A DNA stretch of 64,000 bases, taken from Geotrypetes seraphini. Taxonomy: Eukaryota; Chordata; Amphibia; Gymnophiona; Dermophiidae. This document shows positions 44,991-56,009 of the stretch, one piece after another; the stretch's first letter is position 1; each line of letters starts with the position of its first letter. The notes under the pieces were generated by a model. It was not told where the DNA came from and did no database searches. It saw only the letters and a program-made list of their open reading frames with translations. The DNA lies in contig NC_047094.1 in the NCBI RefSeq assembly GCF_902459505.1, positions 67,725,006 through 67,789,005 of the forward strand, read 5' to 3'. The position numbers and the translations under genes are program-made.

Positions 44991-47240
44991 TCCATCCCAC
45001 TATACTGAAATTTCATCCCATCTTCCCTTCCACACAATTGACTTCCTTTAGTTTTTGGGAGTTGTATTACTAAGACACCTTTGGAAGTTTCAGTTTCTTC
45101 TTAGTAATTTTATTGCTCCCACACAAAGCTTGTCAGTCTGAGTGAGGTCTCTTTTATTGCCTCTTGTAGGGAAGAGATGAAAAGCCTGCCTTGGGTACCA
45201 GGGTAATGTGAGCCATGCTCAGCCCATGGGCAAGGCCCAAGAAGTTGCAGAGGAAGGCACATATGGGTCTGTTTCAGTAGTATTGCTATGGCTGCTGATT
45301 GGAATCTACTTAAGCTAAATTGAGGTGTCAGCTTTTTCTTCAAGCACCCTCCTCTCTACCTATTGATAGAAACATCCTCAGCACTGCAGGGAATGAGAGA
45401 AAGGAATTTCCTATCTTGACTTTGCTCCCAGCATGGTGAGTGTTTATATAGAGCCTCCATATCTGACTCCAACTTCTTGCCATCTGCCTTCAACTCTATC
45501 AGAGCTATGATGGGTTATAGCAGCTGTCACAAAGAATTATAAAGACTCAGGGCAATGAAGGGCAAGCTAGGAATATGAGCAAAGTATCCCCTCCTTTAAG
45601 ACGATTGGAGACTGACAACCACTTAAGACCAAAGGGAGGAACGGTCATTATAACATTCTCTTGAAGTCATCAAACCAAACCAGTGGTTTAACCTAGGATA
45701 TTACCCTGCTTTCATGAAGCATTTATACACAACCATGTATTTGGTTTTATGTATATGTCTACATATCATAGGAAGTGATGCAAAGGGAGACAGTTACCCT
45801 CGGATATTATAAATGACGTACAAAATTGCGTGCTTTCCTGAGTTGTGTACGCAACTAAATTAGAGCCAGTAATTTGGGTACTAACATTTATTGGGAACAT
45901 TTTGGTGGATTTGCATACACATTTTGCTAAGCATTAATCTATAAAGATTCTTGTGAAACTCAAAAGGGGGCGTAACTGTGTGTGAGTCAGTGATTTCACC
46001 AAGGATGAATACTAGGAATCCGGGCCTAGCTTACATGCCAGGATTCCCATCAGGTTTCATTTGGTGTAAATCCTTGCGCCCCTGTTTTGGCACAGAAATT
46101 GGCTGTAAGCACTATTCTGTAAACTGTGCATAGAATATAGAATAGTGCTCTCCATGGATTTGGGGGGGAACCGTTTTCTCCGTGCCATTTACTAAATCTA
46201 GTGGAAATCTTGCAGTGTGTATTTTAATACTTGATACAGTTTTAAAGTTGGGCCCCTATGATAGTTGAATTGAATTAGTAAATAGGTAACTGATGGCACC
46301 AGAAGTGATGTCATAATGATTTTTTATTTAGAAGATGCAGATAAAGGCAAGACCCGGTAGGAATAATTTTATAAGGCTCCATACACACACCCTTTTTTTT
46401 TTTTACATAAAACAACATTTTACATACAGGAAAAGGCCTTATAACACTGTGGGATATACACATAAAAGTATGTGCAGAAGGCCTACCTGTGTACTTTTAT
46501 CCAGAATAAGTGTAGGCATTCCTGAGGGCAGGATTTGCACAGGTGTAACATTGTGCTGGAGCTTTCCGAGGAGAGATGAAGGGGTAATGTTGCCATTATA
46601 AGTACTGTATAACTTATAGTATCTGTTGCACAGGTTAGGAAGCATGTTTTTTAAAAAAAATTCCTGTTGTGTATTGGTGTCTGTGGATACTGTGGCAGTA
46701 CCACCATTGAAACGAGTTGAAATGTAATAGGGACATGGAGAAGGGAAATGAGATTACCAATGTCAGCAGACACATACTATCTACAACCCCTCTGCTACCT
46801 CTTGTTTTCATAGGGAAGGTTCTGTAAAAGAGACTGTTTGCAGATCAAGAGATGAACCAGGTGTTTTCTAATTAAATTGTATTTGAAATTTGCTTAAGAA
46901 AAAAAAATGTGATTTCTTCTTTGGGGCATATGTTTTCTGTGCTTCTAACATTGGTTGGATATTCTCTACCCTCAGTGGTGCTGCCCTTCCAAAGTACAAC
47001 TCTCCGTTCCTCAGTTCTTCCTATAACCCTCAGGGATTACCGTATATATTGTGGCTTTCACAAAAAGGTGCTTTACATTTCAGACAAATGTTATTTGTAC
47101 CCAGGAAATACTGTCTGGCTGCTGGGTGTGGGTTGAGGGAGACAAGGCATTAAAATGCTTCTGTACACCACAACTAATTCACACAGAATCCTTTTCTGCA
47201 CGCCTCTGGCCTACACCCAACACTTCCTGTAGTGAGTTGG
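44991..47240. other. Intergenic, nothing secure
   Basis: Some stretches (46040-46150, AGCACTATTCTGTAAAC and AGAATAGTGCTCT) have the style of old DNA-transposon relics. No gene recognised. Confidence 0.35.
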
Positions 47241-47384
47241 ACATGTGAGGGGCAATTCTATAACTGAGCACCTGCATTTAAACACCATTCAAGTACAGAA
47301 TAGTAGCAGTTTTGTATATAAGTGACAGTGGGGTGACTATGTGAGTGGCGCAGTGCATAAATAGAATGGGTATTTATATGGGTG

Positions 47385-47585
47385 AACATAAGAATTGCTG
47401 CTGCTGGGTCAGACCAGTGGTCCATCGTGCCCAGCAGTCTGCTCACACAGCAGCCCTTAGGTCAAAGACCAATGCCTTATCTGAGTCTAGCCTTACCTGC
47501 ATATGTTCTGGTCCAGCAGGAACTTATCTAACCTTTTCTTGAATCCCTGAAGGGTGCTTTCCCCCATAACGGCCTCTGGTTGCTA
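47385..47585 (-). mobile_element. CR1 LINE 3' tail
   Basis: The antisense terminus GAACATAAGAATTGCTGCTG, then GGGTCAGACCAGTGGTCCAT, with GGAACTTATCTAACC further in. It may sit inside an older MITE whose ends are GGGGCAATTCTATAACTG (about 47251) and ACTTATAGAATTAGGTC (about 47779). Confidence 0.75.
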
Positions 47586-47799
47586 CTTAATGTAATTTAG
47601 AAAATAGTGTAAATTATGTGCACTTCTGCTTCATTTACATTATTGCAATTGTACTAGATCTATGGCTGGCCTAACTGCAGGTTACGCCAGTATTCTAAAA
47701 TGGAATCTGGGTGCACAGATGCTGGTTTCTGAATAAGCTTTCACTGCACAGTATCAAGGCACCCAAATGGAAGCACTTACTTATAGAATTAGGTCATTC

Positions 47800-48217
47800 C
47801 ATGTCAAGTGGTCCCCAGTCGACTGTCTCGGAATTCAATGAAATTTTATGTATGAGTAGCCTAAGATCTTAAACTAAGCCGTGCAAAATATTAGACTTGG
47901 ATATGTATTTGTTCCTGAACTAGAGCATCTAATGTGAGGGGTGCTCTGGTTCCGGTCGCATGCAGACCGACAAAAGTGGCTATTTTCGATAGCTACAATA
48001 CATAAATCCAAACTGGTAGAAAGCCAAAATTTGGCTTATCTATACAGCTTTTGACACTGAATTCAGATATACTGATGGAATTACCCAAATTAGATTATTC
48101 TTTTCATTATTGCGCAAAATGGGCCAAAAAATTAATCGCACAAAATGAGGCTCATACTTTGGTTATCAATAACTTTGAAAGTATTTTATCAAATGCCTCA
48201 GAACTTTACAAATATAT
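47800..48217. other. Unassigned repeat-like DNA
   Basis: It begins GGTCATTCCATGTCAAGTGG, which resembles GGGTCATTCCATCTTAAG at about 5310. Family unknown. Confidence 0.3.
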
Positions 48218-48219
48218 TA

Positions 48220-48423
48220 CGAGGGGCCGCTGAAAGTTCTGAACCCAACCGAGAATGATGTGGAGCCTTGAAACTTACAAGTTATTCAACACTTTTCGTG
48301 ACACTTTTTATTTCAGTGATATGAAACGAAAAGTGTCGAGAAAAGTGTGAAATAACTTGTAAGTTTCATGGCTCCACGTCATTCTCTTTTTGGTTAGACT
48401 GAGAACTTTTCAGCGGCCCCTTG
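48220..48423. mobile_element. mariner-type hairpin MITE
   Basis: It opens CGAGGGGCCGCTGAAAGTTC after TA and closes with the reverse complement (AACTTTTCAGCGGCCCCTTG). The arms of about 80-90 bp (AACTTACAAGTTATT, CAACACTTTTCG) fold almost fully. Confidence 0.75.
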
Positions 48424-49725
48424 AAACAATGCTGGTTTCTGTGCATATATAAATTATGTCCAGAAGAGTCTGCAAAAATATGGCATGGTAAAAATGACCT
48501 CATAAACTTGTGCTTTAATTTTGCCTTGTTCTCCATATGAGCCATATTAGATTTTTTTTTCTTTTTTATACCACAAGAGAGAGCATCTTTTCTTCTACAA
48601 AGGACAATGATCATCATCTTGCTCCCAGACCTTCTATAGCCTTTAAAATTGTTTGAAACACAAGAATGTTCCGTGATGCATTGTACATTATAAATATATT
48701 TTGGATTACTATTATAGGTTCTCATCATCCTTGCATTGGTCCGTAGTGGCTTTGCACTGCCATTTCAGTGAACTGGTAACCCCATCACCTAAGGGTCATT
48801 CGCAATATCCAGCAAGGCCAGCCACAAGTCAGGGATCAGTATTCACCAAATGAAGGTGAATTGAATCATCATCTCCCCCAAATGATCTTTAATGTGGGTT
48901 CTTGAACTCAGCGGGTTCTTGCCAGTGATTCCCAAGCCAGTAAATGTGGGTTTCTTACTCAAGCTTCCCAAGCCTCAAATGGGTTCCTTAAAAAAATAAA
49001 ATCACAAAAAAAACCTTCACTTTTTTTAACATTTTCTATTTGTCTTTTTAGTGTTAACGATTTTTTATTAAATATTTATGAAAGACAGTGCTATAAATAT
49101 TACACTGGGCCCTAGATCATTGTTTCACATTCCCATTCAGACAAACTAGTAGAATCCGTCACCTCAGTTTTACATGCAGAAACCCTCACATGATACACAA
49201 TAAGAAGCCACAAAAAACATGCAAACTAAACTGGCTTAGAGATCTCCTCAAGAAAGCCAGACTATAAGCAGTGCAAATTCTGGTAAAAGAAAAACAGAAA
49301 TGTATTTTCTCCTGTACTCTGCAAAATACAAAAATGGAAAAAAAATGTACATTTCACAAAAAGCATTAAATATTTTTTTATTTTCTGTCTTTGATGTCTG
49401 AGCATCTTATATTTGTAATTGAGCTGGTCCCAGTTTCTTTTCCATTTTCCATGTGTCAGTCTTCTAAATTATTTTCCAGATTGGTTTTTCCATTTCTTCT
49501 TTCTCCTTCTCTACATCTCTCTGAAACTAACCTTTCATTTTATGTCCCCCCCCCCCCCCACCCCTGTTTTCTGTCTTGGACATTTATCTCCCTTTTTCTC
49601 AAATTAGGTGGCTGACAAGGCTAGCACAGGTGGTGCTGAGAATATTTCTTTTAGTACTTCATCTTCCTGGAGTAGTGGTTGTAGATCTCTTATAATTTTT
49701 CTTAAGTTTTTCCAGCTCTGGATTG
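48424..49725. other. Intergenic, nothing recognised
   Basis: AT-rich. It has a C-run at 49546-49560. No supported feature. Confidence 0.4.
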
Positions 49726-49726
49726 T

Positions 49727-49781
49727 ATGTCGCTACCAAGGGGGTCCAGACAGACCAGATCCCCTTGGTAGTGACATACAA
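49727..49781. repeat. Short perfect hairpin
   Basis: TGTATGTCGCTACCAAGGGG and CCCCTTGGTAGTGACATACA are reverse complements with one mismatch and a short loop, directly before the CR1 tail. Confidence 0.65.
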
Positions 49782-49784
49782 CCC

Positions 49785-49880
49785 AGGGACCTGGGTTGGC
49801 CACTGTTGAAAACAGTGGATACTGGGCTTGATGGACCTTTGGTCTGTCCCAGTATGGCAATTCTTATATTCTTAAAATAA
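49785..49880 (+). mobile_element. CR1 LINE 3' tail
   Basis: TACTGGGCTTGATGGACCTT, then TGGTCTGTCCCAGTATGGCA and ATTCTTATATTCTTA is the sense version of the CR1 tail. Confidence 0.75.
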
Positions 49881-50039
49881 GGTATTTTGATACCTACCAG
49901 ACAGGACTTAACAGAGATCTGGGCTTTCTTTCCCACTATAAAGACATTTAAAACTACTCTGCCACTGTTATGTATCCTGCCCACCCACCCCTCCCTCTTC
50001 CTATCCCCAAAATGCTTTGATGTTTTCCTTATATGTCAT

Positions 50040-50660
50040 CATTGGGTGTGCAACTGTCTCAATTGGGGATAAAACTCTTTAGCTATGCAGATGACTTTAC
50101 GATCATTATTTCTTTTGCTAATTCTCTTTCAGAAGTCATCCCTATGACAACAGAAGTATTAGGTTTAATGGAATAATGGATGACTGAATTCAAACTAAAG
50201 CTTAACTCAGGAAAAACAAAGTTTTTTTGTAGCCTCGCCAGGCCCATACTGTACTAAGACATAAATAAATTCAGTTATCCTATCCAATCTGCCATATAGA
50301 TTTTGGGTATAATACTAGATCAGGGTTTGATTATGAAGAACCAGGTGGATTCTTTTTTTAGAAAAGGCTTCTTTACCCTCTGGAAGCTTCGATCCATTAG
50401 GACATATTTTGATGTCTCATCATTTATAGAATTCTGGCGCAGTCCCATATACTTAGCTTGATTACTGTACTATTGCCTATTTGGCAATATCCTAGAGGAA
50501 TATGCAGCGATTGCACATGGTTCAAAATGCAGCGGTCAGGCTTATTTGGGGGTTGAAGAAATATGATCACATAACACCCTCCTATTGAATACTGCATTGG
50601 TTGCCAATGGAGGCATGGGTGAAGATTAAGTTTGGTTGCTTTGCACTGAAGCCTGGGGAA
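50040..50660 (+). mobile_element. L2-like LINE RT fragment
   Basis: The decayed frame shows YADDFTIIISFANSLSEV (active-site motif), then FKLKLNSGKTKFF and a downstream SGQAYLG block. It is broken by several stops. Confidence 0.65.
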
Positions 50661-50664
50661 TGCC

Positions 50665-50960
50665 ACAAGTAATGGGAAAGTCATTTGATTGATGGTTATA
50701 GAAAATGTCAAAAAAGGAACGATCACTTAAAAAGGAGCTAAATCATGAAAGAACACAGCCATTCACACCAAACTTCTGAAGCTGGGTTAAAAGAATAGAA
50801 TGATCAACCATGTCAAAGGCACTGGTAAGATCTAAAGATACTAAAATAATAATCTTACCCTTATCTAGAGTAACCTAGAGCTGATTTAGTAGAGTGACTA
50901 AATATGGTTTTGTAGCTATGACCTAGTCTTAATCTAGACTGTCTAGAGAGACTTAAAACA
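50665..50960 (-). mobile_element. L2-like LINE RT fragment, opposite strand
   Basis: Antisense reading gives LDLTSAFDMVDHSILLTQLQ, then KFGVNGC, an upstream RT block of the same class as the + fragment next to it. Confidence 0.6.
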
Positions 50961-50966
50961 TCAATA

Positions 50967-51643
50967 TGAGGTCTGTTCAAAAAGTTCCAGGACAGTTTGA
51001 ATTGTGCACCAATGGGAAGTTCTTTTGAGACACCCTAGGTGGCGCTGAGTAGCTTGAAACCTCATGAGTTGCCTCCTTTTTTCCGTTTGTTGATTTCTGT
51101 TTTCATCTCTGAGCTACAGCAGTTTTTGTGAAAGTGATTTTTCATGATCAGCTATTTTTCATCATGTGTGACCTTAATGAGCAGCGCTACAGAGTGAAGT
51201 TCTGTTTTAAATTGGGTAAGAGTGCTACAGAAACTTATGAAATGTTGAAAGTGGCTTATGTGGAACACGTCATGAGTTGTAGAAGGTGTTTTGAATGTGT
51301 CAAAATTCCTAAATTTTGTGCAAAAAGCACAATGACAGTTCTCCAGCTACCTTACTCTCCTGACTTGACCCCTGCTGACATATTCTTATTTCCAAAACTT
51401 AAATCCACGTTGAAAGAAAAATGATTCAACACCATTAAAGACATAAAGCAAAATTCGACATAGCAACTTTTGGTGGTTCCTGAAGATGCATTTAAGGACG
51501 GTTTCCAGAAGTGGAAATGACGTTGGAAAAACTATGTTCATAGGGAAGCGGAAGTACTTTGAAGGGGACCGAATGGAATATGCTGTAAGATTGTTTAAGA
51601 AATGTTTATAAAATTAGTCCTGGAACATTTTGAACAGACCTCG
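50967..51643 (+). mobile_element. mariner DNA transposon, internally deleted
   Basis: The TIRs TGAGGTCTGTTCAAAAAGTT and AACATTTTGAACAGACCTCG are flanked by TA (50965-50966, 51644-51645). The frame 51167-51424 joins an N-terminal VKFCFKLGKSATETYEMLK to a C-terminal LPYSPDLTPADIFLFPKLKS, so the central catalytic part is missing. 677 bp against about 1.3 kb for a full mariner. Dead. Confidence 0.9.
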
Positions 51644-51645
51644 TA

Positions 51646-52200
51646 CATCTATTGGGAAAACTGGACCGCATCAAATAACTACAGCTCGCTAAAAAGAATA
51701 TTCATGTCAGCCCAGGCATGTAATGGAGTGCCCAAGGGTTTATTGTCATCAGTAGAGATGATTGAAAAATGTATTAGTCCAATAAAATGGTATTATCTTA
51801 TTTTCCATTTTATGTTTTATTTGTTAATTTGTAAAGTAATGATTGCTATTTCTCAGGTTTTTTTAAACTTCCATCTGCCATCTTTATATTTGCACAATAT
51901 TAGGGCCATGCATCACTGTTTCTATGGCGTTGCATTGGATGCAAAGTCTGGCTTCTTTGTGGTTCAGTGTAATTTTTGTCTACATATTTCTATTTTTAGT
52001 TTGTGATTACATATTCCATATTGGGTGAGGGTGTTTCTATGTATACAAAAGTCATGGTTTTCTGTTAGCATTGACTAGACAAGATTGATCTGTACTAGCT
52101 TGGCTTGTTTAATTTTACAGTGGGTGTATTGATGCTCTACCGCTCACTGCAGTATGTAAGATGCTGCCTTTTCCTAGGTACATTGTTATTGTGTAACGTA
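51646..52200. other. Intergenic; PLE-type tail scrap
   Basis: AGTCCAATAAAATGGTATTA, then TCTTATTTTCC (about 51776-51806) matches the tail also seen at 54862 and 43712. Otherwise nothing recognised. Confidence 0.35.
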
Positions 52201-52390
52201 GGGCTCCTTTTATCAAGCCGCGCTAGCGGTTTAACGCGCGTAATAACGTGCTCTAAACCGCCGGCCGCGCTAGCCGCTACCGCCTCCCTTGAGCAGGCGG
52301 TAATACTATCTATTTCTGGCCTTGAGCAGGCGGTAGTTTTTAAACATCGCGCGCGTTAACCCCGCTAGCGCAGCTTAATAAAAGGAGCCC
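52201..52390. mobile_element. Hairpin MITE, GGGCTCCTTTTAC family
   Basis: The GGGCTCCTTTTATCAAGC and GCTTAATAAAAGGAGCCC ends, with inner GCGCTAGCGG/CCGCTAGCG arms. It abuts a CR1 tail at 52391, as does the copy at 18751. Confidence 0.75.
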
Positions 52391-52660
52391 ATAGTAACAT
52401 AGTAAATGACGGCAGATAAAGAGCCGAATGGTCCATCCAGTCTGTCCAACCATATATGCTCCATAAATTAATTATTTAGCTTAAATCAGGGGTCTCAAAG
52501 TCCCTTCCTGAGGGCCGCAACCCAATCGGGTTTTCAGGATTTCCCCAATGAACATGCATGAGATCTATGTGCATGCACTGCTTTTAATGCATATTCATTG
52601 GGGAAATCCTGAGAACCTGACTGGATTGCGGCCCTCAAGGAGGGACTTTGAGATCCCTGG

Positions 52661-53771
52661 TAGAGAATGACACGGTGGCGGTTTACCCACGGCCACCGCA
52701 TTTTAGCCGCGGGTCACCGCCGAAAACGGGGAAGAAAACTAGCAGTCGCTGCGGCGACGGGGACAAGGCCATTCACCGCCCGCGGGGCGGTGAATGGGTC
52801 TTGTCCCCGCAGTGAGGCATGAAGGATCGCGCGGTCCCCGCAGCTCACACCCGCCTGCCCAATCGATTCTAGTGTTTAGCCAGCTCTCTCCCTTCTCCTC
52901 ACCTTAGTTTGTAGATTTTCTTTTTCGGCGACCCGCACGCTATCAGAGAGCCGCGCACCCGCTGCTGCTCAGTTTCGATCTTCTGCTCTGACGCAACCGG
53001 AAACAGGAAGTTGCAGCAGAGCAGAAGATTGAACACTGAGCAGCCGCGCGTGTGCGGCTCTTTGGGAAAGCGTGCAGGTCGCTGAAAAAGAAAGCCTGCA
53101 AATTAAGGTGAGGAGAAGGGAGAGAGCTGGCTAAACACTAGGATCGATTGGGCAGGCGGGTGGGGGCTGCGAGGACCGTGCGATCGCTAGTGTTCCCGGC
53201 TCAGACTGTAAGGAGGGAGTGAAAGGGAAAAGGATTCTGGGCCAAGGTGATGAAAACGGAAAGAAAAACCCACAGCAGGAAAGAAAGGGAAGGACAGGCA
53301 GGTGAGCCAGATGCTAGAAGCAGGGGGGGGGGAAGAAAGAGGGAAAAAAGCTAGATGGGGTTGAAAAGAAGAGACACACTGGTATGGAAGAGGAAGATAG
53401 GGGAAATCTGGACACAGGAAGGTAACAGAAAGAGGGGAAATTATGTGCATTGGGGCATAGGGACAGAGACAAAAAGGGGACATGCCATGTGGATGGAATA
53501 TGGACACAGGGGGGGGCAATGGCAGATACATAGGGGAGATATTAGAAAAGTATATAAAATCGTACCCGTTTGAGGCTTTTATGTATGCAGCAGTGACGGT
53601 GACGGGGCGGTGAATGGGATGGCAGTGGCGGTGACGGGGCGGTGAAGAGGATGGTGAGACGGGGACGGGGCGGTGACGGGGATGGTGAGACGGGGACGGG
53701 GCGGTGACGGGGATGGTGAGACGGGGACGGGGCGGTGACGGGGACCAATTTTTTCACCGTGTCATTCTCTA
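52661..53771. mobile_element. hAT-like element (TAGAGAATGAC family), 1.1 kb
   Basis: TIRs are TAGAGAATGACACGGTG and CACCGTGTCATTCTCTA. The 8 bp duplication ATCCCTGG is exact (52653-52660, 53772-53779). Inside are a 310 bp palindrome (52850-53160) with the centre AACCGGAAACAGGAAGTTGC, and a GC-rich minisatellite. No transposase. Confidence 0.9.
53650..53742. repeat. 31 bp GC-rich minisatellite, 3 units
   Basis: Three tandem units each begin ATGGTGAGACGGGG and end CGGTGACGGGG. Diverged units precede it from about 53590. Confidence 0.85.
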
Positions 53772-54084
53772 ATCCCTGGCTTAAATGGTCCTTTTTCTTA
53801 GATATTTCTGGGCCAGAGGTGGAGTTTTGGACTTGTCAAGGTTGATTTACCTCACTATCATCTTCTTTTACCTTCTGAGCCAGAAACCCAGAGCCCTGCC
53901 CGGTAGCATGCTTAGGTTCCACATGTTGATTATCATTACTAAAGGAGGGGGATGTTAAAAAATGATGAAACCAAGGTAAATCAGAGCTCAAGAAGAGTGA
54001 AACATTGTGGGATTCTTCACTATAAAAGACATCTGACTGGATCCCAGAAAAAATAGATAGTATTATCTCTGCAAATGGCAGGTA

Positions 54085-54303
54085 CGAGGGGGGGTGTTAA
54101 AAAGTTCTCGGCCCAACCAAGAAGAGAATGACATGGATATGGTTTAATCATTGATCTGAAACAATGTCAACACGTAGAATTTTGTTTCTGCAAATTGGCA
54201 CTTAACAAAATGAGATAACACTCTCTTCAGCTAGAGTGGTAAAATAACGCTCAGAATATAGGAAGTTGGTTGGTTGGGCTGAGGACTTGTCAGCACCCTC
54301 TCA
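54085..54303. mobile_element. mariner-type MITE
   Basis: It starts CGAGGGGGGGTGTTAAAAAG, with AGTTCTCGGCCCAACCAAGA next, and ends CAGCACCCTCTCA. TA lies on both sides (54083-54084, 54304-54305). Related to the one at 48220. Confidence 0.65.
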
Positions 54304-54344
54304 TATTATCAAACAAAATCTGCATTCAGAATACTACCAACCCT

Positions 54345-54507
54345 GGGCTCCTTTTACTAAGGTGTGCTAGCGTTTTTAGCGCATGCACAAAATTACCACA
54401 CGCTAAACTGCGCGTTACGCTTCTAGAATAACGCCAGCTCAATGCTAGGGTCTAGCGCGTGCTATTCCGCGCGTTAAGACCCTAACGCACCTTAGTAAAA
54501 GGAGCCC
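54345..54507. mobile_element. Hairpin MITE, GGGCTCCTTTTAC family
   Basis: GGGCTCCTTTTACTAAGGTG pairs with CACCTTAGTAAAAGGAGCCC. Confidence 0.8.
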
Positions 54508-54737
54508 TTTGTTTTTGTTAAGTGTGACAGCTCACTTCCTCCTTCGTGTCTAACCAAGTTTAACCAAGAAAGACAAAACATATATAGGTATTATATTTTT
54601 TATTGCACTAACTTTTGGAAGTTAACACTTCCTCAGATCAGGATAAAGTGTTATGGCAGCCATGTTAGTCTCCTTTTAAAGGTAATACATAGAAATAAAA
54701 CAGAATAAAGAAAATAAAATTAATTGAATAAATAAAA

Positions 54738-54882
54738 TAACAAGTGATACCTTTATATTGGACTAACAATACATTTTTTGATTTGATTTGGAAGGTCATA
54801 GCTTCTTCTGATCTGATCTGCAGAAGGTATTGTCTTCAAAAGCTAATAAAAAAAAATATAAGTCCAATAAAAAGATACCATC
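54738..54882. mobile_element. Foldback, PLE-type tail
   Basis: GTGATACCTTTATATTGGAC (54742-) pairs with AGTCCAATAAAAAGATACC (about 54861-54879). The centre CTTCTGATCTGATCTGCAGA resembles Penelope-type terminal-repeat tails. The tail continues after the hAT at 55171 (ATCTTATTTTC). Confidence 0.5.
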
Positions 54883-55169
54883 TAGAGAATGACATGGGGA
54901 CAAATTTTTCCCCATCCCCAAGGGAACTCATTTTCCCGTCCCATTCTGGCGAGTTCTTTTCCTGTCCCTGCCCCATTCCTGCAAGCTCTGTCCTCATCTG
55001 CTCAAACCTCAAACACTATAAAATCATAAGTGTTTGAGGCTTGTGCGGTCAAGGCAGAGCTTACAGGAATGGGGCAGGGACAGGGACAGAGACAAAACTC
55101 ATGGGAACAGGACAGGAAAATTGAGTTCCTGCAGGGACGGGGGCAAATTTGTTCCTGCGTCATTCTTTA
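54883..55169. mobile_element. hAT-like MITE (TAGAGAATGAC family)
   Basis: The left TAGAGAATGACATGGGGACA and right GTTCCTGCGTCATTCTTTA ends. The flanking duplication is about 8 bp (ATACCATC/GTACCATC). The arms carry AACTCATTTTCC and its complement. Confidence 0.8.
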
Positions 55170-55436
55170 GTACCATCTTATTTTCTTTTCCTTGTTTTGT
55201 TTTAATTGTGTTTATTTCCCAGATCAGAATGGAAGGTATCACTTGATAACATTTGGATATATCTTGATCTTATTCCCCCCAAAAGGAGGTTTTGTAGCGA
55301 TGATCTTAATATGGTGGATCTATTGCGCTCCAAGATAAAGGAAGCAAGATAGATTTTTCAAACTCTCCAGTTTAAAGAATCATTTAAGTCTTCTCTTACT
55401 AGAGGTAGAAAAGGCTCCACAAGAACTTTTAAACTA

Positions 55437-56004
55437 CAGTGGTGCCTCGCATAACGAACGCCTCGCACAGCGAACGCTGCGCACAACGAACTTCATGTCT
55501 TGCTTCCTACAACGAAGTCGCCCGAGCTGCATCCTTCCGCGCAGGCACTGCGCTTAACTGCCCTCTCTCCGCCTGGCTCCCTGTGCAGTGGCGGACCGTC
55601 GGCTCGCAGGGGCCCGGCGCCTACTGCTGATGCGTTGGGGGGGCGGAGCTACTCTCACCGCTTCCCCGATGCTAGAAAAAAAAAAAAAATGAACAGTTAA
55701 GTCCCAGTTTTTGCCGCTGAGACTCTGCCCTCTCTCACTGTAAAATTAGACTCTACTTAGTCTGTCTTTAAATTTAAAAAATGTGTGTTGTTTTAAAAAA
55801 CAATTATGTTTTTAGATGTATCTAAATAAAAATAATAACAAAAAATTTATCTTTTTTTATGTCATCTTAGCATATTTTATGCTACAGAACGAATTATTTT
55901 TTTTAACATGTATTGTTATGGGAAAACGCGTTTCACATAACGAACTTTTCGCATAACAAACTTGCTCCTGGAACCAATTAAGTTCGTTGTGTGAGGCACC
56001 ACTG
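55437..56004. mobile_element. Tigger/pogo-type MITE
   Basis: TIRs are CAGTGGTGCCTCGCATAACG and GTGTGAGGCACCACTG, with TA on both sides (55435-55436, 56005-56006). Subterminal repeats CATAACGAAC occur at both ends. 568 bp, no transposase. Confidence 0.9.
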
Positions 56005-56009
56005 TATAT

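Larger units (their letters stand above)
52487..53778. mobile_element. hAT MITE (CAGGGGTCTCAAAGTC), hosting a second hAT
   Basis: The left end is CAGGGGTCTCAAAGTCCC and the right end GGGACTTTGAGATCCCTG. The 8 bp duplication GCTTAAAT lies at 52479-52486 and 53779-53786. The body without the insert is only about 172 bp and palindromic. The second element entered at the right end, splitting off ATCCCTG. Confidence 0.85.
52391..53970 (-). mobile_element. CR1 LINE 3' tail, split by nested hATs
   Basis: CATAGTAAATGACGGCAGAT runs to 52486 and resumes at 53787 with GGTCCTTTTTCTTAGATATT, TCTGGGCC. The gap is filled by two hAT-type elements. Compare the uninterrupted tail at 18851. Confidence 0.7.
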
